In this document: positions 26,035 to 34,452 of the stretch, one piece after another | How the letters are laid out: the number at the start of each line of letters is the position of its first letter | Numbering within the stretch: position 1 is the first letter of the stretch | Assembly (NCBI GenBank): GCA_038881635.1 | Contig: JAVZPJ010000001.1 | Location: forward strand, 234,852-286,985 | DNA length: 52,134 nt | Direction of reading: 5' to 3' | Source of the DNA: Sulfolobales archaeon | GTDB taxonomy: Archaea; Thermoproteota; Thermoprotei_A; Sulfolobales; AG1 | The notes under the pieces: model-generated | What the model saw: the letters and a program-made list of their open reading frames with translations, nothing else | The model's database searches: none | What the model was told of the DNA's origin: nothing | Program-made: the position numbers and the translations under genes

Positions 26035-26752
26035 TGGTAAAAAGACTGTTTTTGCATTAATAGATCCAGAGAAGATATCTGATGATCTTAGGGATCTAGA
26101 GTATACCAGCAAGATCTTATCAAGTGAAGGTTTAGATCTATTTCTCGTAGGAGGAAGTCTAGGAGTAGCTGGAGAGAAGCTTGATGAAGTGGTAAAAATA
26201 TTGAGAGAGACAAAATTACCAGTAGTACTCTTCCCGGGAAGTGTAGCTGGCATATCTAAGTATGCTGATGCAATACTCTTTATATCTTTATTAAACAGCG
26301 ACGAGCCTTACTATATAATAGGAGCACAAGTTGAAGGAGGTATCATAGTAAGAAAGCTAGGTCTAGAAGCACTACCTACAGCATATATAATCATAGGAGA
26401 GGGCGGGGCTGCAGGATATATAGGAAGAGCGAGACCGATCCCATGGAATATGAGTAGCATAGCACTCGCATACGCTATAGCTGCTGAGCTTCTAGGCATG
26501 AGACTAATATATCTAGAAGCAGGGTCTGGAGTAGAAAGATCTGTTCCTAAAGAAATGGTTAGCCTTATAAGAAAGAATACAAATCTCTACATAATAACTG
26601 GCGGAGGTATTAGAAATCCTAGCACAGCATGCGAACTACTTGAAGCAGGTTCAGATGCTATAGTGCTGGGAACTATCATAGAAAAAGATCTTGAGAAAGC
26701 AGTAGAGATCCTGAGAACCATTAAAAACAACAGATGTAGCTCCTCTTCGTAG
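25988..26752 (+). CDS. Geranylgeranylglyceryl phosphate synthase
   Basis: This enzyme joins geranylgeranyl diphosphate to sn-glycerol-1-phosphate, the first step of archaeal membrane lipid assembly. The TIM-barrel motifs are FALIDPEKISDD, FLVGGSLGV, VLFPGSV, YLEAGSGV and IITGGGIRNPSTACELLEAGSDAIVLGT. I choose the ATG at 25988, giving 254 aa, because GGGGAG lies directly before it; upstream codons from 25916 belong to another frame of the Elf1 gene. It overlaps that gene by 47 bases. Confidence 0.95.
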   Translation: MWRGRVEEYLRKRKADGKKTVFALIDPEKISDDLRDLEYTSKILSSEGLDLFLVGGSLGVAGEKLDEVVKILRETKLPVVLFPGSVAGISKYADAILFISLLNSDEPYYIIGAQVEGGIIVRKLGLEALPTAYIIIGEGGAAGYIGRARPIPWNMSSIALAYAIAAELLGMRLIYLEAGSGVERSVPKEMVSLIRKNTNLYIITGGGIRNPSTACELLEAGSDAIVLGTIIEKDLEKAVEILRTIKNNRCSSSS

Positions 26753-26826
26753 TTATTTTCTCACAAGAACTTCTACAAGCTAAGAGATAAGATTATAAGC
26801 TTTCTCATAAAATCTATTCAGTGGCT

Positions 26827-26918
26827 GGGCCCGTAGCTCAGCATGGTAGAGCGGCGGGCTCTTAACCCGTAGGCCAGGTAATGGGCGGAAGTCCCGGGTT
26901 CAAATCCCGGCGGGCCCG
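26827..26918 (+). tRNA. tRNA-Lys(CTT) with an 18-nt intron in the variable loop
   Basis: The acceptor stem GGGCCCG/CGGGCCC and the T arm CCGGG-TTCAAAT-CCCGG are perfect, and CCA is encoded at 26919-26921. The anticodon stem GCGGG/CCCGT encloses CTCTTAA, giving CTT at 26861-26863. Between AG and GTC of the variable loop there are 18 extra bases (26873-26890). They fit a bulge-helix-bulge: CCGT pairs with GCGG (one G-U), the cut bulges are AG|G and AA|G, and CCA/TGG closes the intron. Removing them restores a standard AGGTC variable loop. TTATAA lies about 30 bases upstream. Confidence 0.92.
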
Positions 26919-26921
26919 CCA

Positions 26922-27219
26922 CATAATGTTCTACCTTAATTATAGTCCTTTGTTAATAGAGTTCAGCAGAGCTTCAAAGATTGCAGTGGTAGAGGCGTGC
27001 CAACTGCTACAGCTAATGTAGTTGTTTAAGGGTTTAGATATGATATAGCTTTTGATATTATTACTTTCAGCATGGATCAAGTGTGGAGATATCTTAGCAT
27101 TTATTTCGGAGATCATGCAAACGATAATGCGTAGAATAGATACTATTCTGAAGGTAGCAGGGTTTTAAGTGCTTATATTTTTAATAACTTAGTGAATTAA
27201 ATTAAAGTGGTAGATAAGC
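26922..27219. other. Intergenic stretch between tRNA-Lys and the DUF1028 gene
   Basis: About 300 bases with no gene I can support. Short open frames of 20-40 codons occur, but stops interrupt each. A TATA-like TTATATTTTTAAT lies about 50 bases before the ATG of the DUF1028 gene. Confidence 0.5.
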
Positions 27220-28113
27220 ATGGAAAGTGGTTATAGAGTGGTTGCTACTTTCTCTATAGTCGCTGCAGATCCTTCTGTAGGTGATGTAGGAGTTGGTGTA
27301 GCGTCAAAGTTTCTAGCCGTAGGTCATATAGTTCCGTGGGCTGAGACTGAGGTTGGCGCTGTAGCTACACAGGCTTGGGCTAATGTAAGGTTCGGTCCTA
27401 AAGCTCTTCAGTATCTGAGGAAAGGATTGAAACCTGAGAATGTGTTAGAGAAGCTAATAAGCGGTGATCCAAGGCGTGAGCATAGACAGATAGGAATAGT
27501 AAATGCTAGAGGTGAGAGTGCGGCATATACAGGAAGTCAATGTCTACCTTATGCTGGTCATATTAAAGGAGATGGCTACACTGTCCAAGGCAATATGATT
27601 GTTGGTCAAGAGGTTTTAGAGGCGATGGCTAAAGCCTTTGAAACCACTAGAGGTGAACTTGTTGATAAGATTCTTGCTGCTCTAGAAGCAGGCGATAAGG
27701 CTGGCGGTGATAGAAGAGGTAAACAGTCTGCAGCTATACTAGTTCTCAGAAGATGTGGTGGCTATGGAGGTTGTAGAGAGGGTGTTGATAAATATGTAGA
27801 TATAAGAGTTGATGATCATCAGGAGCCTGTTCAGGAGTTGAAGAGAATATTTAAACTTTGGGAAGCTTTTCTTCTGAGAAGAGAACCTGAGACAGAACTA
27901 TATGAATGGGATCAGGTGTGGAAAGATATTGCAAGAGCACTCATAAAGCTGAATTATCTGCATAGAATGCCTAGAAGCCCTAGCAGTAGAACTCTGTATA
28001 AAGCATTTGAGAGATGGGCTGCCGAGAATAATCTGGAGAACAAGATAAGAAGAGATAAAAAGATCTGGAAGTCTGTGTATAAGTATATAATTGAAGTTGC
28101 AGGAATAGAATGA
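27220..28113 (+). CDS. DUF1028 family protein (Ntn-hydrolase-like fold)
   Basis: The N-terminal two thirds carry the whole DUF1028 signature: ATFSIVAADPSVGDVGVGVASK, GAVATQAWANVRFG, GSQCLPYAGHIKGDGYTVQGN and KAGGDRRGKQSAAILV. Members have an Ntn-hydrolase-like fold, but their reaction is not known to me. The last 90 residues are helical, with a Trp-rich end, and look like a family-specific extension. The ATG has GTGGTAG about ten bases upstream. It stands alone between tRNA-Lys and aconitase-X. Confidence 0.88.
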   Translation: MESGYRVVATFSIVAADPSVGDVGVGVASKFLAVGHIVPWAETEVGAVATQAWANVRFGPKALQYLRKGLKPENVLEKLISGDPRREHRQIGIVNARGESAAYTGSQCLPYAGHIKGDGYTVQGNMIVGQEVLEAMAKAFETTRGELVDKILAALEAGDKAGGDRRGKQSAAILVLRRCGGYGGCREGVDKYVDIRVDDHQEPVQELKRIFKLWEAFLLRREPETELYEWDQVWKDIARALIKLNYLHRMPRSPSSRTLYKAFERWAAENNLENKIRRDKKIWKSVYKYIIEVAGIE

Positions 28114-28266
28114 AGACTATGAAGAATTTGAAGAGATGGTCAAAGGCTCTACAGTAGGAGAGCATCATAGCATCTTATTTTTTGTACATGCATTTATATG
28201 CTAATCTAATATCTTAGCAGGTTGCATTAAAATACCTACGAGGAACACTATACGGTGAGTAGATAG

Positions 28267-29478
28267 ATGTATCTAACAAAGATCGAGGAGAAAATGTATA
28301 ATGGTGAATATGGTGAGTATGTTTCAAAAGCTATTAGAATCATAGTGAAAGTAGGAGAAAGCCTGAATGCGTCAAGATTAATCAATATAAGGCATGCTCA
28401 CATCTCAGGAGTAGGATACTCTAACCTAGGTGATGCAGGTCTTACATTTTTAAAAGATCTAGCTAGAGAGAATGTTAAGTTCAGAACCTATACAACCGCT
28501 AACCCTGGCTCGGTTGATATTGAAAGCTATAACTATTTCAGCTATGGAGAGGAGTTTCTGAAGAAACAGATAGAGATATTAGAGCTTTATAGAAGCATGG
28601 GTGTTAACACATTCACATGCACGCCTTATCACATTAGAACGCCTAGATTCGGAGAACATCTTGCATGGGCTGAGAGTAATGCTGTTCTTATTGCCAACTC
28701 TATTTACGGTGCCAGAACTAATAGAGAGGCAGGTCCTCTCGCATTATTCTCGGCTATAGTAGGTAAAACATATTATAGCGGCGTTCATATTAAAAGCGGA
28801 AGGATACCTAGAATCAGATTTCTCGTAAGAGATCTTAAGGATAGCTTTGTAGAAGCAGGTTTACTAGGACTCATGATCGGAAGGATCTCTCGAGATAAGA
28901 TACCACTTCTCTCAGGAGCTAGCAGACTGGGTTTTGAAAGATTGAAAACGCTACTTGCTGCGGCAGGGAGTACAGGGTCTATGAGCATGATCTTAATTGA
29001 AGGAGTCACACCCATGGAAATTCCTATGTCTGAGATCCTGGAGAATATAGAAGATACTATAGTGATAGATAGGAAAGATATAAAGATATATCATGATGAA
29101 GAACCCTTCCTATGTGATGATCCTGAGGCGTATCTCATTGGATGTCCTCACAATTCTATCGAGGTATTAAAAGAGTTGAGAAACATTGCGACCAGATTCT
29201 CTGGGAAAACTAGCAAACCGGTATGGGTTTTAATACCCCCGGAGTATGAGAGTAATCAGGTAATCAGAGATGATCTAGAGTTTCTCAGGTCAAAAGGCTT
29301 CATAATATTAAAGGGTATCTGTCCTGTTATATCACCGTTATCTCAGCTAGGTTTTAAGTGTATAGGAACTATATCTTCTAAAGCACTATTTTATATGCCG
29401 AAACTATCTGGTGTTAAGGTTCGCTTACTAGATCTGTATGATCTTGTTGCGGAAGCTTTCAATTATAAAACTTCTTAA
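28267..29478 (+). CDS. Aconitase-X large subunit, probable phosphomevalonate dehydratase
   Basis: Members of this family (DUF521) dehydrate mevalonate-5-phosphate in the modified archaeal mevalonate pathway, using an Fe-S cluster. The motifs HAHISGVGYSNLGD, NPGSVD, TFTCTPYHIR, SNAVLIANSIYGARTNREAGP, GCPHNSIEVL and LKGICPVISPLSQLGF follow in family order; the three cysteines shown are the likely cluster ligands. The small subunit (DUF126), which usually completes the enzyme, is not next to it. The length (403 aa) is normal. UbiX at 7 kb makes the cofactor for the next enzyme in this pathway. Confidence 0.9.
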   Translation: MYLTKIEEKMYNGEYGEYVSKAIRIIVKVGESLNASRLINIRHAHISGVGYSNLGDAGLTFLKDLARENVKFRTYTTANPGSVDIESYNYFSYGEEFLKKQIEILELYRSMGVNTFTCTPYHIRTPRFGEHLAWAESNAVLIANSIYGARTNREAGPLALFSAIVGKTYYSGVHIKSGRIPRIRFLVRDLKDSFVEAGLLGLMIGRISRDKIPLLSGASRLGFERLKTLLAAAGSTGSMSMILIEGVTPMEIPMSEILENIEDTIVIDRKDIKIYHDEEPFLCDDPEAYLIGCPHNSIEVLKELRNIATRFSGKTSKPVWVLIPPEYESNQVIRDDLEFLRSKGFIILKGICPVISPLSQLGFKCIGTISSKALFYMPKLSGVKVRLLDLYDLVAEAFNYKTS

Positions 29479-29480
29479 AT

Positions 29481-30155
29481 CTATAGATCTCTATTTAAAC
29501 CTCCTTTCCATAGCTTCAGATTCTCTAGAAGCATATCGAGAATCTCTTTGTATTCAAACACGTACCTTTCATGAGATCTGCTTCTAATAAGTTTCTTTCC
29601 AAAACATTCATAGAAGTACTTATTCTGAAAATCTATCACGGCCAAGAAGCTAACAGGAGTATAATTCATGATCCTAGGCCTAACAGTTTTATCCTCTATG
29701 CAAAGACTTTTAATCATCTCGCTGAACAAGCTGTTCAAGATCTCCTCTTGAATCTCTTTTCTAGGACGTGTAAGCACAGGTCTTCTTAGTATCCTGCCAA
29801 AACCCTTCTGAGGCTGATCGCTTTTCTCCTCCTCCTTATACATGGACTCGATCTCTCTCTTAACGTAGTAACTTTTATTTACCACAAGTTCGTGAAGAGC
29901 GCTCTCAATAGAACTAGACCCTACGCTTACAATAATATGAGGAGCTCTTGCCTCAGGTTCGCTAGAGTATTTAATCCCAGAATCTATCTTGCGTGCTGTG
30001 AGAAGCAGAGAAACAGGATCTCTAGTATAGTAGTATATCACGAGATCGAACAAGAAAGATTTTTTAGGACATCTCTCAAAAGAAACGATTGCTGAAGACC
30101 ACCAGAAAGGTTCTCCATATCTTCCACAGCTCTCTATAGAAGCTCTTATATACAT
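29481..30155 (-). CDS. Conserved-looking hypothetical protein, 224 aa
   Basis: I do not recognise this family. It has an alternating strand-helix N-terminal part with Trp and Cys (CGRYGEPFWWSS, FERCPKKSFLFDLVIYYY), a charged middle (KREIESMYKEEEKSDQ) and a helical end. No signal peptide or membrane segment is visible. The start is set at an ATG with GGTGGTGA just upstream; GTG codons 4-12 bases earlier are less likely. Its 3' end lies two bases from the convergent aconitase-X stop. Confidence 0.7.
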   Translation of the reverse strand: MYIRASIESCGRYGEPFWWSSAIVSFERCPKKSFLFDLVIYYYTRDPVSLLLTARKIDSGIKYSSEPEARAPHIIVSVGSSSIESALHELVVNKSYYVKREIESMYKEEEKSDQPQKGFGRILRRPVLTRPRKEIQEEILNSLFSEMIKSLCIEDKTVRPRIMNYTPVSFLAVIDFQNKYFYECFGKKLIRSRSHERYVFEYKEILDMLLENLKLWKGGLNRDL

Positions 30156-30247
30156 ATTCACCACCACTAAACTATAATTTTATACTTCATTTAACTAAAT
30201 CGTTTATAAAATTATGTATGATCTTAAGGGGTAGAAGGTGGTAAGAA

Positions 30248-30333
30248 TGCCGCCGAGGGGATTCGAACCCCTGACCGCCCGGTATCTGATAAGCTACTTC
30301 AGCCGGGCGCTCTCCCAGCTGAGCTACGGCGGC
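30248..30333 (-). tRNA. tRNA-Phe(GAA) with a 13-nt intron
   Basis: On the minus strand the acceptor stem is GCCGCCG/CGGCGGC with A as discriminator and no encoded CCA. The T arm is AGGGG-TTCGAAT-CCCCT. The anticodon loop reads CT-GAA-G, a 13-base intron (30284-30296) and A, between CCCGG and CCGGG. The bulge-helix-bulge is textbook: CTGA of the exon pairs with TCAG of the intron, with cut bulges AG|T and AT|A. A TATA-like AATAAATAAATC lies about 30 bases upstream. The first 27 bases differ from those of the tRNA-Thr gene at one position only. Confidence 0.94.
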
Positions 30334-30507
30334 ATTCTCCTATAACTAATTCCTATGTTAGGATTTATTTATTTTCTATATAGATCTTTCTTCTGTTAAA
30401 ATAGATGTTTCATGCGTTGGTTAGATCCTGAGATCTGTTAGTGTTATAACCATATATGCTTATTTCTAGCAGAGAGAATCAGGGATATTATGAATTGCTT
30501 CTTCTTA

Positions 30508-32328
30508 TTATTTTAATGATCTGAGTTTCAGATATATAGAGAGAGCGTATGTCTTATCAACTTTTCTCTTAATTTCTACTATCTCCTTTAGAACGAGTTT
30601 CTCATCATCGCTTATGTAGTTCCAGAAGCGCTCTACAAGGTCTATAGCGTGTTTCTCTGGTATGTCTGTATATAGTATATCTCCTTCGTCAAAATGTCTT
30701 CCTACTAATACATTACCTCTAATAGATATAGCTACAGACGAGCCTGTTCGAGCTATATCAAGAGCCTTTCCTCTCTCTTGAATCTGCATAATAATACCAA
30801 TTCTCTTACCATCTTCTCTCATGAGAGGGTATCCAGGTCTTATAACTCCTCCTAGAACTTCTACACCTACTATTGCAGGCTCGCTTCTTCTGAATACATA
30901 TCCTGGTAGAACTCTGATCTTGCCTGGTCTGTATATGTTGTCAAGTTCTCTCCTAATCTCCTCATTCTTCTCTCTCTCAACCCACTCTAGATAATCCTCT
31001 ACTAATCTGTAAATTATGTTATTAGAGAAGACTGGTATCCTGTTAACCTCAACGATCTCTTTAGCATCTTTATGCATTCCAACATTGAAGAGCATGATAA
31101 CACCATAGTACTTATTACTCTCTCTAGTGATCAGAGCTTCTAGAGCTTCATTTTTATTTAGAGGACCTACATCAGCTATTCTAATAGGTATAGATCTTCT
31201 TCTGAGCATGCTTACCAAAGCCTCGAGAGTTCCAAGAGTATCAGCCTTAAGCACAACTCCTGCCGTATCTGGAGAGAATATTCTGAGTTCTCTAACTTCT
31301 TCGTAAACCTCCTTCATTACGCTCTCAATATCTTCTTCACTCCATACAACTCTTAGAGGAGCTCCCGCGATACTGCTCTCAACATCAGGTGCAACGATCT
31401 TAACACCTGAAGCAGCGTAAACAGATTCAATGCTTAGAAATCTATCTGTAGGAGCTCTCATTTCATCAAGAGGTTTAGGAAGTAGCAGTGCTCTCACACG
31501 ACTTCTTATAGGACCTTCAACACCTGCTGTTACAAATAGATCTCCTCTTCTTATTATCCCATCATATATTATCACATCAAGCGTTGTACCTAGTCCAGGC
31601 TCTTCTTTAACCTCTAATATAACGCCTTTGGCAGGTCCTTCAGCATATCTAAGCTTCTCCGACATGTATTGCTGTGTTAGACCTGCGAGTACTGCTAGAA
31701 GTTCGGGTATGCCTTCTCCTGTTTTCGCTGATACCGGAACTATTGCCACAGTCCTCCTGAAATCTCTCACTCTATCGAATCTCTCGGCATTGAAATTTAA
31801 TGTGAGAAGAGATCCCGCTATACTATATACCTTATCATCTAGAAGTTTTTGAACTTCTCTATCTTGCATTTTAATAGATTCTAGGAAGGGTTTATCTATA
31901 TAAGGTCTCCAACCAGGGATCTTATCTATCTTATTAGCTGCTACTAGAAAGGGTACTCTTCTAGATCTTAAAATCTCTATACTCTCAATAGTTTGGGGTT
32001 TCACACCATCTATAATATCGATCACAAGTATGGCTATATCAGCTATAGAACCTCCTCTAGCTCTTAGATTGGCAAATGCCTCATGTCCTGGCGTATCTAT
32101 AAATAAAAGTCCTGGTATCTGAAGCTTGAAGTTTATTATTTTTCTGAGAGGTTCTGCAATACTTTCTATGACATGAGCTGGAACAAAGCTTGCTCCAATA
32201 TGCTGTGTCATCTCACCAGCTTCCTTCTTAACGACAGCTGTTCCTCTGATCTTATCTAATAGAGATGTTTTGCCATGATCTACATGTCCTAACACGACTA
32301 CTATAGGAGACCTTAGTCTTCTCTCCAT
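30508..32328 (-). CDS. infB: Translation initiation factor aIF5B (IF2/eIF5B GTPase)
   Basis: aIF5B is the GTPase that promotes subunit joining during initiation. The G motifs are GHVDHGKTSLLDKI (residues 14-27), FIDTPGHEAFANLRARG and AANKIDKI. The switch I region (KEAGEMTQHIGAS) and the later beta-barrel and C-terminal domains match the archaeal 600-residue form, which lacks the eukaryotic N-terminal extension. The start is the ATG that gives ERRLRSPIVVVLGHVD. It is divergently arranged with rps15, with about 95 bases between. Confidence 0.97.
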   Translation of the reverse strand: MERRLRSPIVVVLGHVDHGKTSLLDKIRGTAVVKKEAGEMTQHIGASFVPAHVIESIAEPLRKIINFKLQIPGLLFIDTPGHEAFANLRARGGSIADIAILVIDIIDGVKPQTIESIEILRSRRVPFLVAANKIDKIPGWRPYIDKPFLESIKMQDREVQKLLDDKVYSIAGSLLTLNFNAERFDRVRDFRRTVAIVPVSAKTGEGIPELLAVLAGLTQQYMSEKLRYAEGPAKGVILEVKEEPGLGTTLDVIIYDGIIRRGDLFVTAGVEGPIRSRVRALLLPKPLDEMRAPTDRFLSIESVYAASGVKIVAPDVESSIAGAPLRVVWSEEDIESVMKEVYEEVRELRIFSPDTAGVVLKADTLGTLEALVSMLRRRSIPIRIADVGPLNKNEALEALITRESNKYYGVIMLFNVGMHKDAKEIVEVNRIPVFSNNIIYRLVEDYLEWVEREKNEEIRRELDNIYRPGKIRVLPGYVFRRSEPAIVGVEVLGGVIRPGYPLMREDGKRIGIIMQIQERGKALDIARTGSSVAISIRGNVLVGRHFDEGDILYTDIPEKHAIDLVERFWNYISDDEKLVLKEIVEIKRKVDKTYALSIYLKLRSLK

Positions 32329-32422
32329 TTTACTCTCTCTAAAATACTATCTAGTTATAATAGTAAAATAAAAGGATCTCATAGGTTTTTAAGTTAGAAT
32401 AGTATTTTTAGTATGGATTAAA

Positions 32423-32896
32423 TTGGCTGGGAAGAGAAGAGATAAAGGACAGTCCCATCAGACAAGACCTGTGAGAGCAGGTCCTCCTAAGTGGGTTAGA
32501 ATGAGTCCGGAAGAGATTGAGGTTCTGGTAGTAGAACTAGCTAAAATGGGTTATCCTCCGTCAATGATAGGGATAATACTAAGAGATCAGTATGGAATTC
32601 CTCTTGTAAAGAGTGTGACTGGGATGAGGGTGACAGAAATACTTGAGAAACATGGTTTAAAACCTGAGATACCGGAGGATCTAGCTAATCTAATTAGAAG
32701 AGCAGTAAACTTGAGAAGACATTTAAGTGAGCATCCTAAAGACAAGCACAGTCAGAGAGGTCTTATAGAGATAGAATCTAAGATAAGAAGTCTAGCTAAG
32801 TATTACAAGAGATCAGGAAAGTTGCCTCAGGATTGGGAGTACGATCCTGAGAAGGCTAAGACTTTAATAGCTAGAATGCTCTCATCGAAGACCTAG
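32423..32896 (+). CDS. rps15: Ribosomal protein uS15
   Basis: The N-terminal [16 protein letters not shown] stretch and [37 protein letters not shown] are diagnostic for archaeal uS15, and the C-terminal [20 protein letters not shown] contacts rRNA. The length is 157 aa. No suitable ATG exists, so it begins at a TTG. A RecJ-like gene and pcc1 follow on the same strand. Confidence 0.96.
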   Translation: MAGKRRDKGQSHQTRPVRAGPPKWVRMSPEEIEVLVVELAKMGYPPSMIGIILRDQYGIPLVKSVTGMRVTEILEKHGLKPEIPEDLANLIRRAVNLRRHLSEHPKDKHSQRGLIEIESKIRSLAKYYKRSGKLPQDWEYDPEKAKTLIARMLSSKT

Positions 32897-32968
32897 ATCT
32901 ATGGATTAAGAATCTCTATCATCCCCAAAATATAACTTCTCAATATATTCATTAATTAGGCTGTTAAA

Positions 32969-34168
32969 TTGTCTGAGGAGATTTCAGGCTACATCAAGAA
33001 AATGATCGACAGAATCGCTAACGAGGGATATTTTACAGAGATATTAGTACATCCAGATATAGACTCAGTTCTTGCCGCGTCTATGATACTTAGACTGGCT
33101 AGTTTGAAGGATTACGAGATCGGTGTCTCGGCATCAGAGCTTTCTGAAGAGCCTTCTGAGAAAACTCTTGTTATAGGTTTTTCAAGGCCTAAGACTTTTT
33201 TTAGAGGGTATATAATCGGTAAGAATAAGGTTTTTTCATCCAGAGAGGATAGAATCATTCTAATACCACATGCCTCTAGCATAGCAAGATATGTCGCCGA
33301 GAGTATCCAGAAGATCTATACCATACCTAGGGAGATGAGAAGTCTCGCGCTAGCCTCCTATCTCTATACATCAACGGATAACGGTATGCTACATAACTTG
33401 AGCGATGAAACTGTAAGAACGTCTTCGGACATTTTTGGTGTAGATGCTGCTAGAATAGTTGTAGGTTTGAAGATGATGGGTTTCTATGACGAAAGTTATA
33501 TAGATAGGAATCTTATAAACACTATAGATCCTTTTATTCCAGGAATTTCCGGAAGAAGAAATGTAGTTAGCGAGTTAATGAAAGAAATAGGTTCTGGAAG
33601 AGGTAGAGATTATATTGAGAAGGTATCTGAGATTATTAATACCAAGATTAATCTTAGAATACTTGAGGTAGGGAATAAACCATACTATGAGCAATCATAC
33701 CCCTTCATAGATCCTTATGAGGCTGTGCATTGTATAAACATGGCTATCAACAGAGATCCTGTAATGACAACGCTATACATAGCAACCGGGTTGTCGGGTA
33801 TAAGCATGATTTCTATTAAATGTAAAGATGATCTCGTTAAAGTTATAGAGACGGTATACAAGATCATAGAAAGAGAAGGTTCTGAGATCGGGTATCACAA
33901 GATCGATAACACTAGATTGGTTGAAATAAGTATTGGAGAGTGCTCTAGAGAGATTTTATATGAAGTCTATCTAATACTCAAAGATCTAAAGATGTTTCAA
34001 GAAACTCTAGTCTTCAGATGTGGCGGCAGATATCTATATCCTCTAAGAAAACCACTGCCCTACTCAAGAGATCTCTTGAAACAAATGCAAGGCATGTTTA
34101 TAGAAAGCGATGAATTAAAGAAGATCTCTGAGGTGCACAGGCTGATTGAGGATTTATATGGAGACTAG
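32969..34168 (+). CDS. RecJ/Cdc45-like (DHH-family) protein without the DHH motif
   Basis: The N-terminal segment EILVHPDIDSVLAASMILRLAS corresponds to the first motif of RecJ-type phosphoesterases, normally HxDxDG, but the downstream DHH motif is absent. The middle holds helices with DPFIPGISGRRNVV and the C-terminal half resembles the DHHA1 region. In crenarchaea a catalytically inactive RecJ-like protein binds GINS and acts like Cdc45 in the replicative helicase, and its gene often lies next to rps15. The identification rests on this motif and context. It starts with TTG and overlaps pcc1 by 11 bases. Confidence 0.7.
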   Translation: MSEEISGYIKKMIDRIANEGYFTEILVHPDIDSVLAASMILRLASLKDYEIGVSASELSEEPSEKTLVIGFSRPKTFFRGYIIGKNKVFSSREDRIILIPHASSIARYVAESIQKIYTIPREMRSLALASYLYTSTDNGMLHNLSDETVRTSSDIFGVDAARIVVGLKMMGFYDESYIDRNLINTIDPFIPGISGRRNVVSELMKEIGSGRGRDYIEKVSEIINTKINLRILEVGNKPYYEQSYPFIDPYEAVHCINMAINRDPVMTTLYIATGLSGISMISIKCKDDLVKVIETVYKIIEREGSEIGYHKIDNTRLVEISIGECSREILYEVYLILKDLKMFQETLVFRCGGRYLYPLRKPLPYSRDLLKQMQGMFIESDELKKISEVHRLIEDLYGD

Positions 34169-34397
34169 AATTGAATTAGATGATGAGAGAAAAGCTAGAG
34201 CTATAATAGCATCTCTTGAGCCGGATAACATAGGGATACCAGAAGGAATATCTCTAGAAGTACTCCAGGATCAAAGCGAAGTCGTGGTCAGACTTATCTG
34301 CGAAAGTGAGAGAATTCTAACATGCAGATCTACACTAGATGAGATATTAATGTTAATAGATAAGACTAGAAAAGTACTTTTCGAAGATCTACAATAG
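34158..34397 (+). CDS. pcc1: KEOPS complex subunit Pcc1
   Basis: A 79-residue protein of the KEOPS complex, which makes threonylcarbamoyladenosine (t6A) at position 37 of tRNA. The pattern (strand, helix, two strands, long helix; METRIELDDERKARAIIASLEPDN, then DEILMLIDKTRKVL) is that of archaeal Pcc1 dimerisation subunits. The ATG at 34158 is preferred; a TTG at 34146 would add four residues. It overlaps the RecJ-like gene by 11 bases. Confidence 0.83.
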   Translation: METRIELDDERKARAIIASLEPDNIGIPEGISLEVLQDQSEVVVRLICESERILTCRSTLDEILMLIDKTRKVLFEDLQ

Positions 34398-34452
34398 GTA
34401 GACTATTTAATATTTATAAATGGTTTATAGATAAATCTAACGGTGTTCCGAT

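Noticed and set aside
26866-26893. tRNA-Lys read as a class II tRNA with a long variable arm
   Set aside because: The anticodon is Lys, the 18 extra bases form a bulge-helix-bulge with the anticodon stem, and removing them restores a class I tRNA.
26922-27219. Possible decayed gene between tRNA-Lys and the DUF1028 gene
   Set aside because: One frame shows protein-like stretches, but it has about as many stops as expected by chance and no recognisable motif.
31430-31852. Long open frame antisense to infB, with others opposite atpA, acnA and the membrane genes
   Set aside because: These mirror the codon bias of the real genes and show no motif or ribosome-binding site.
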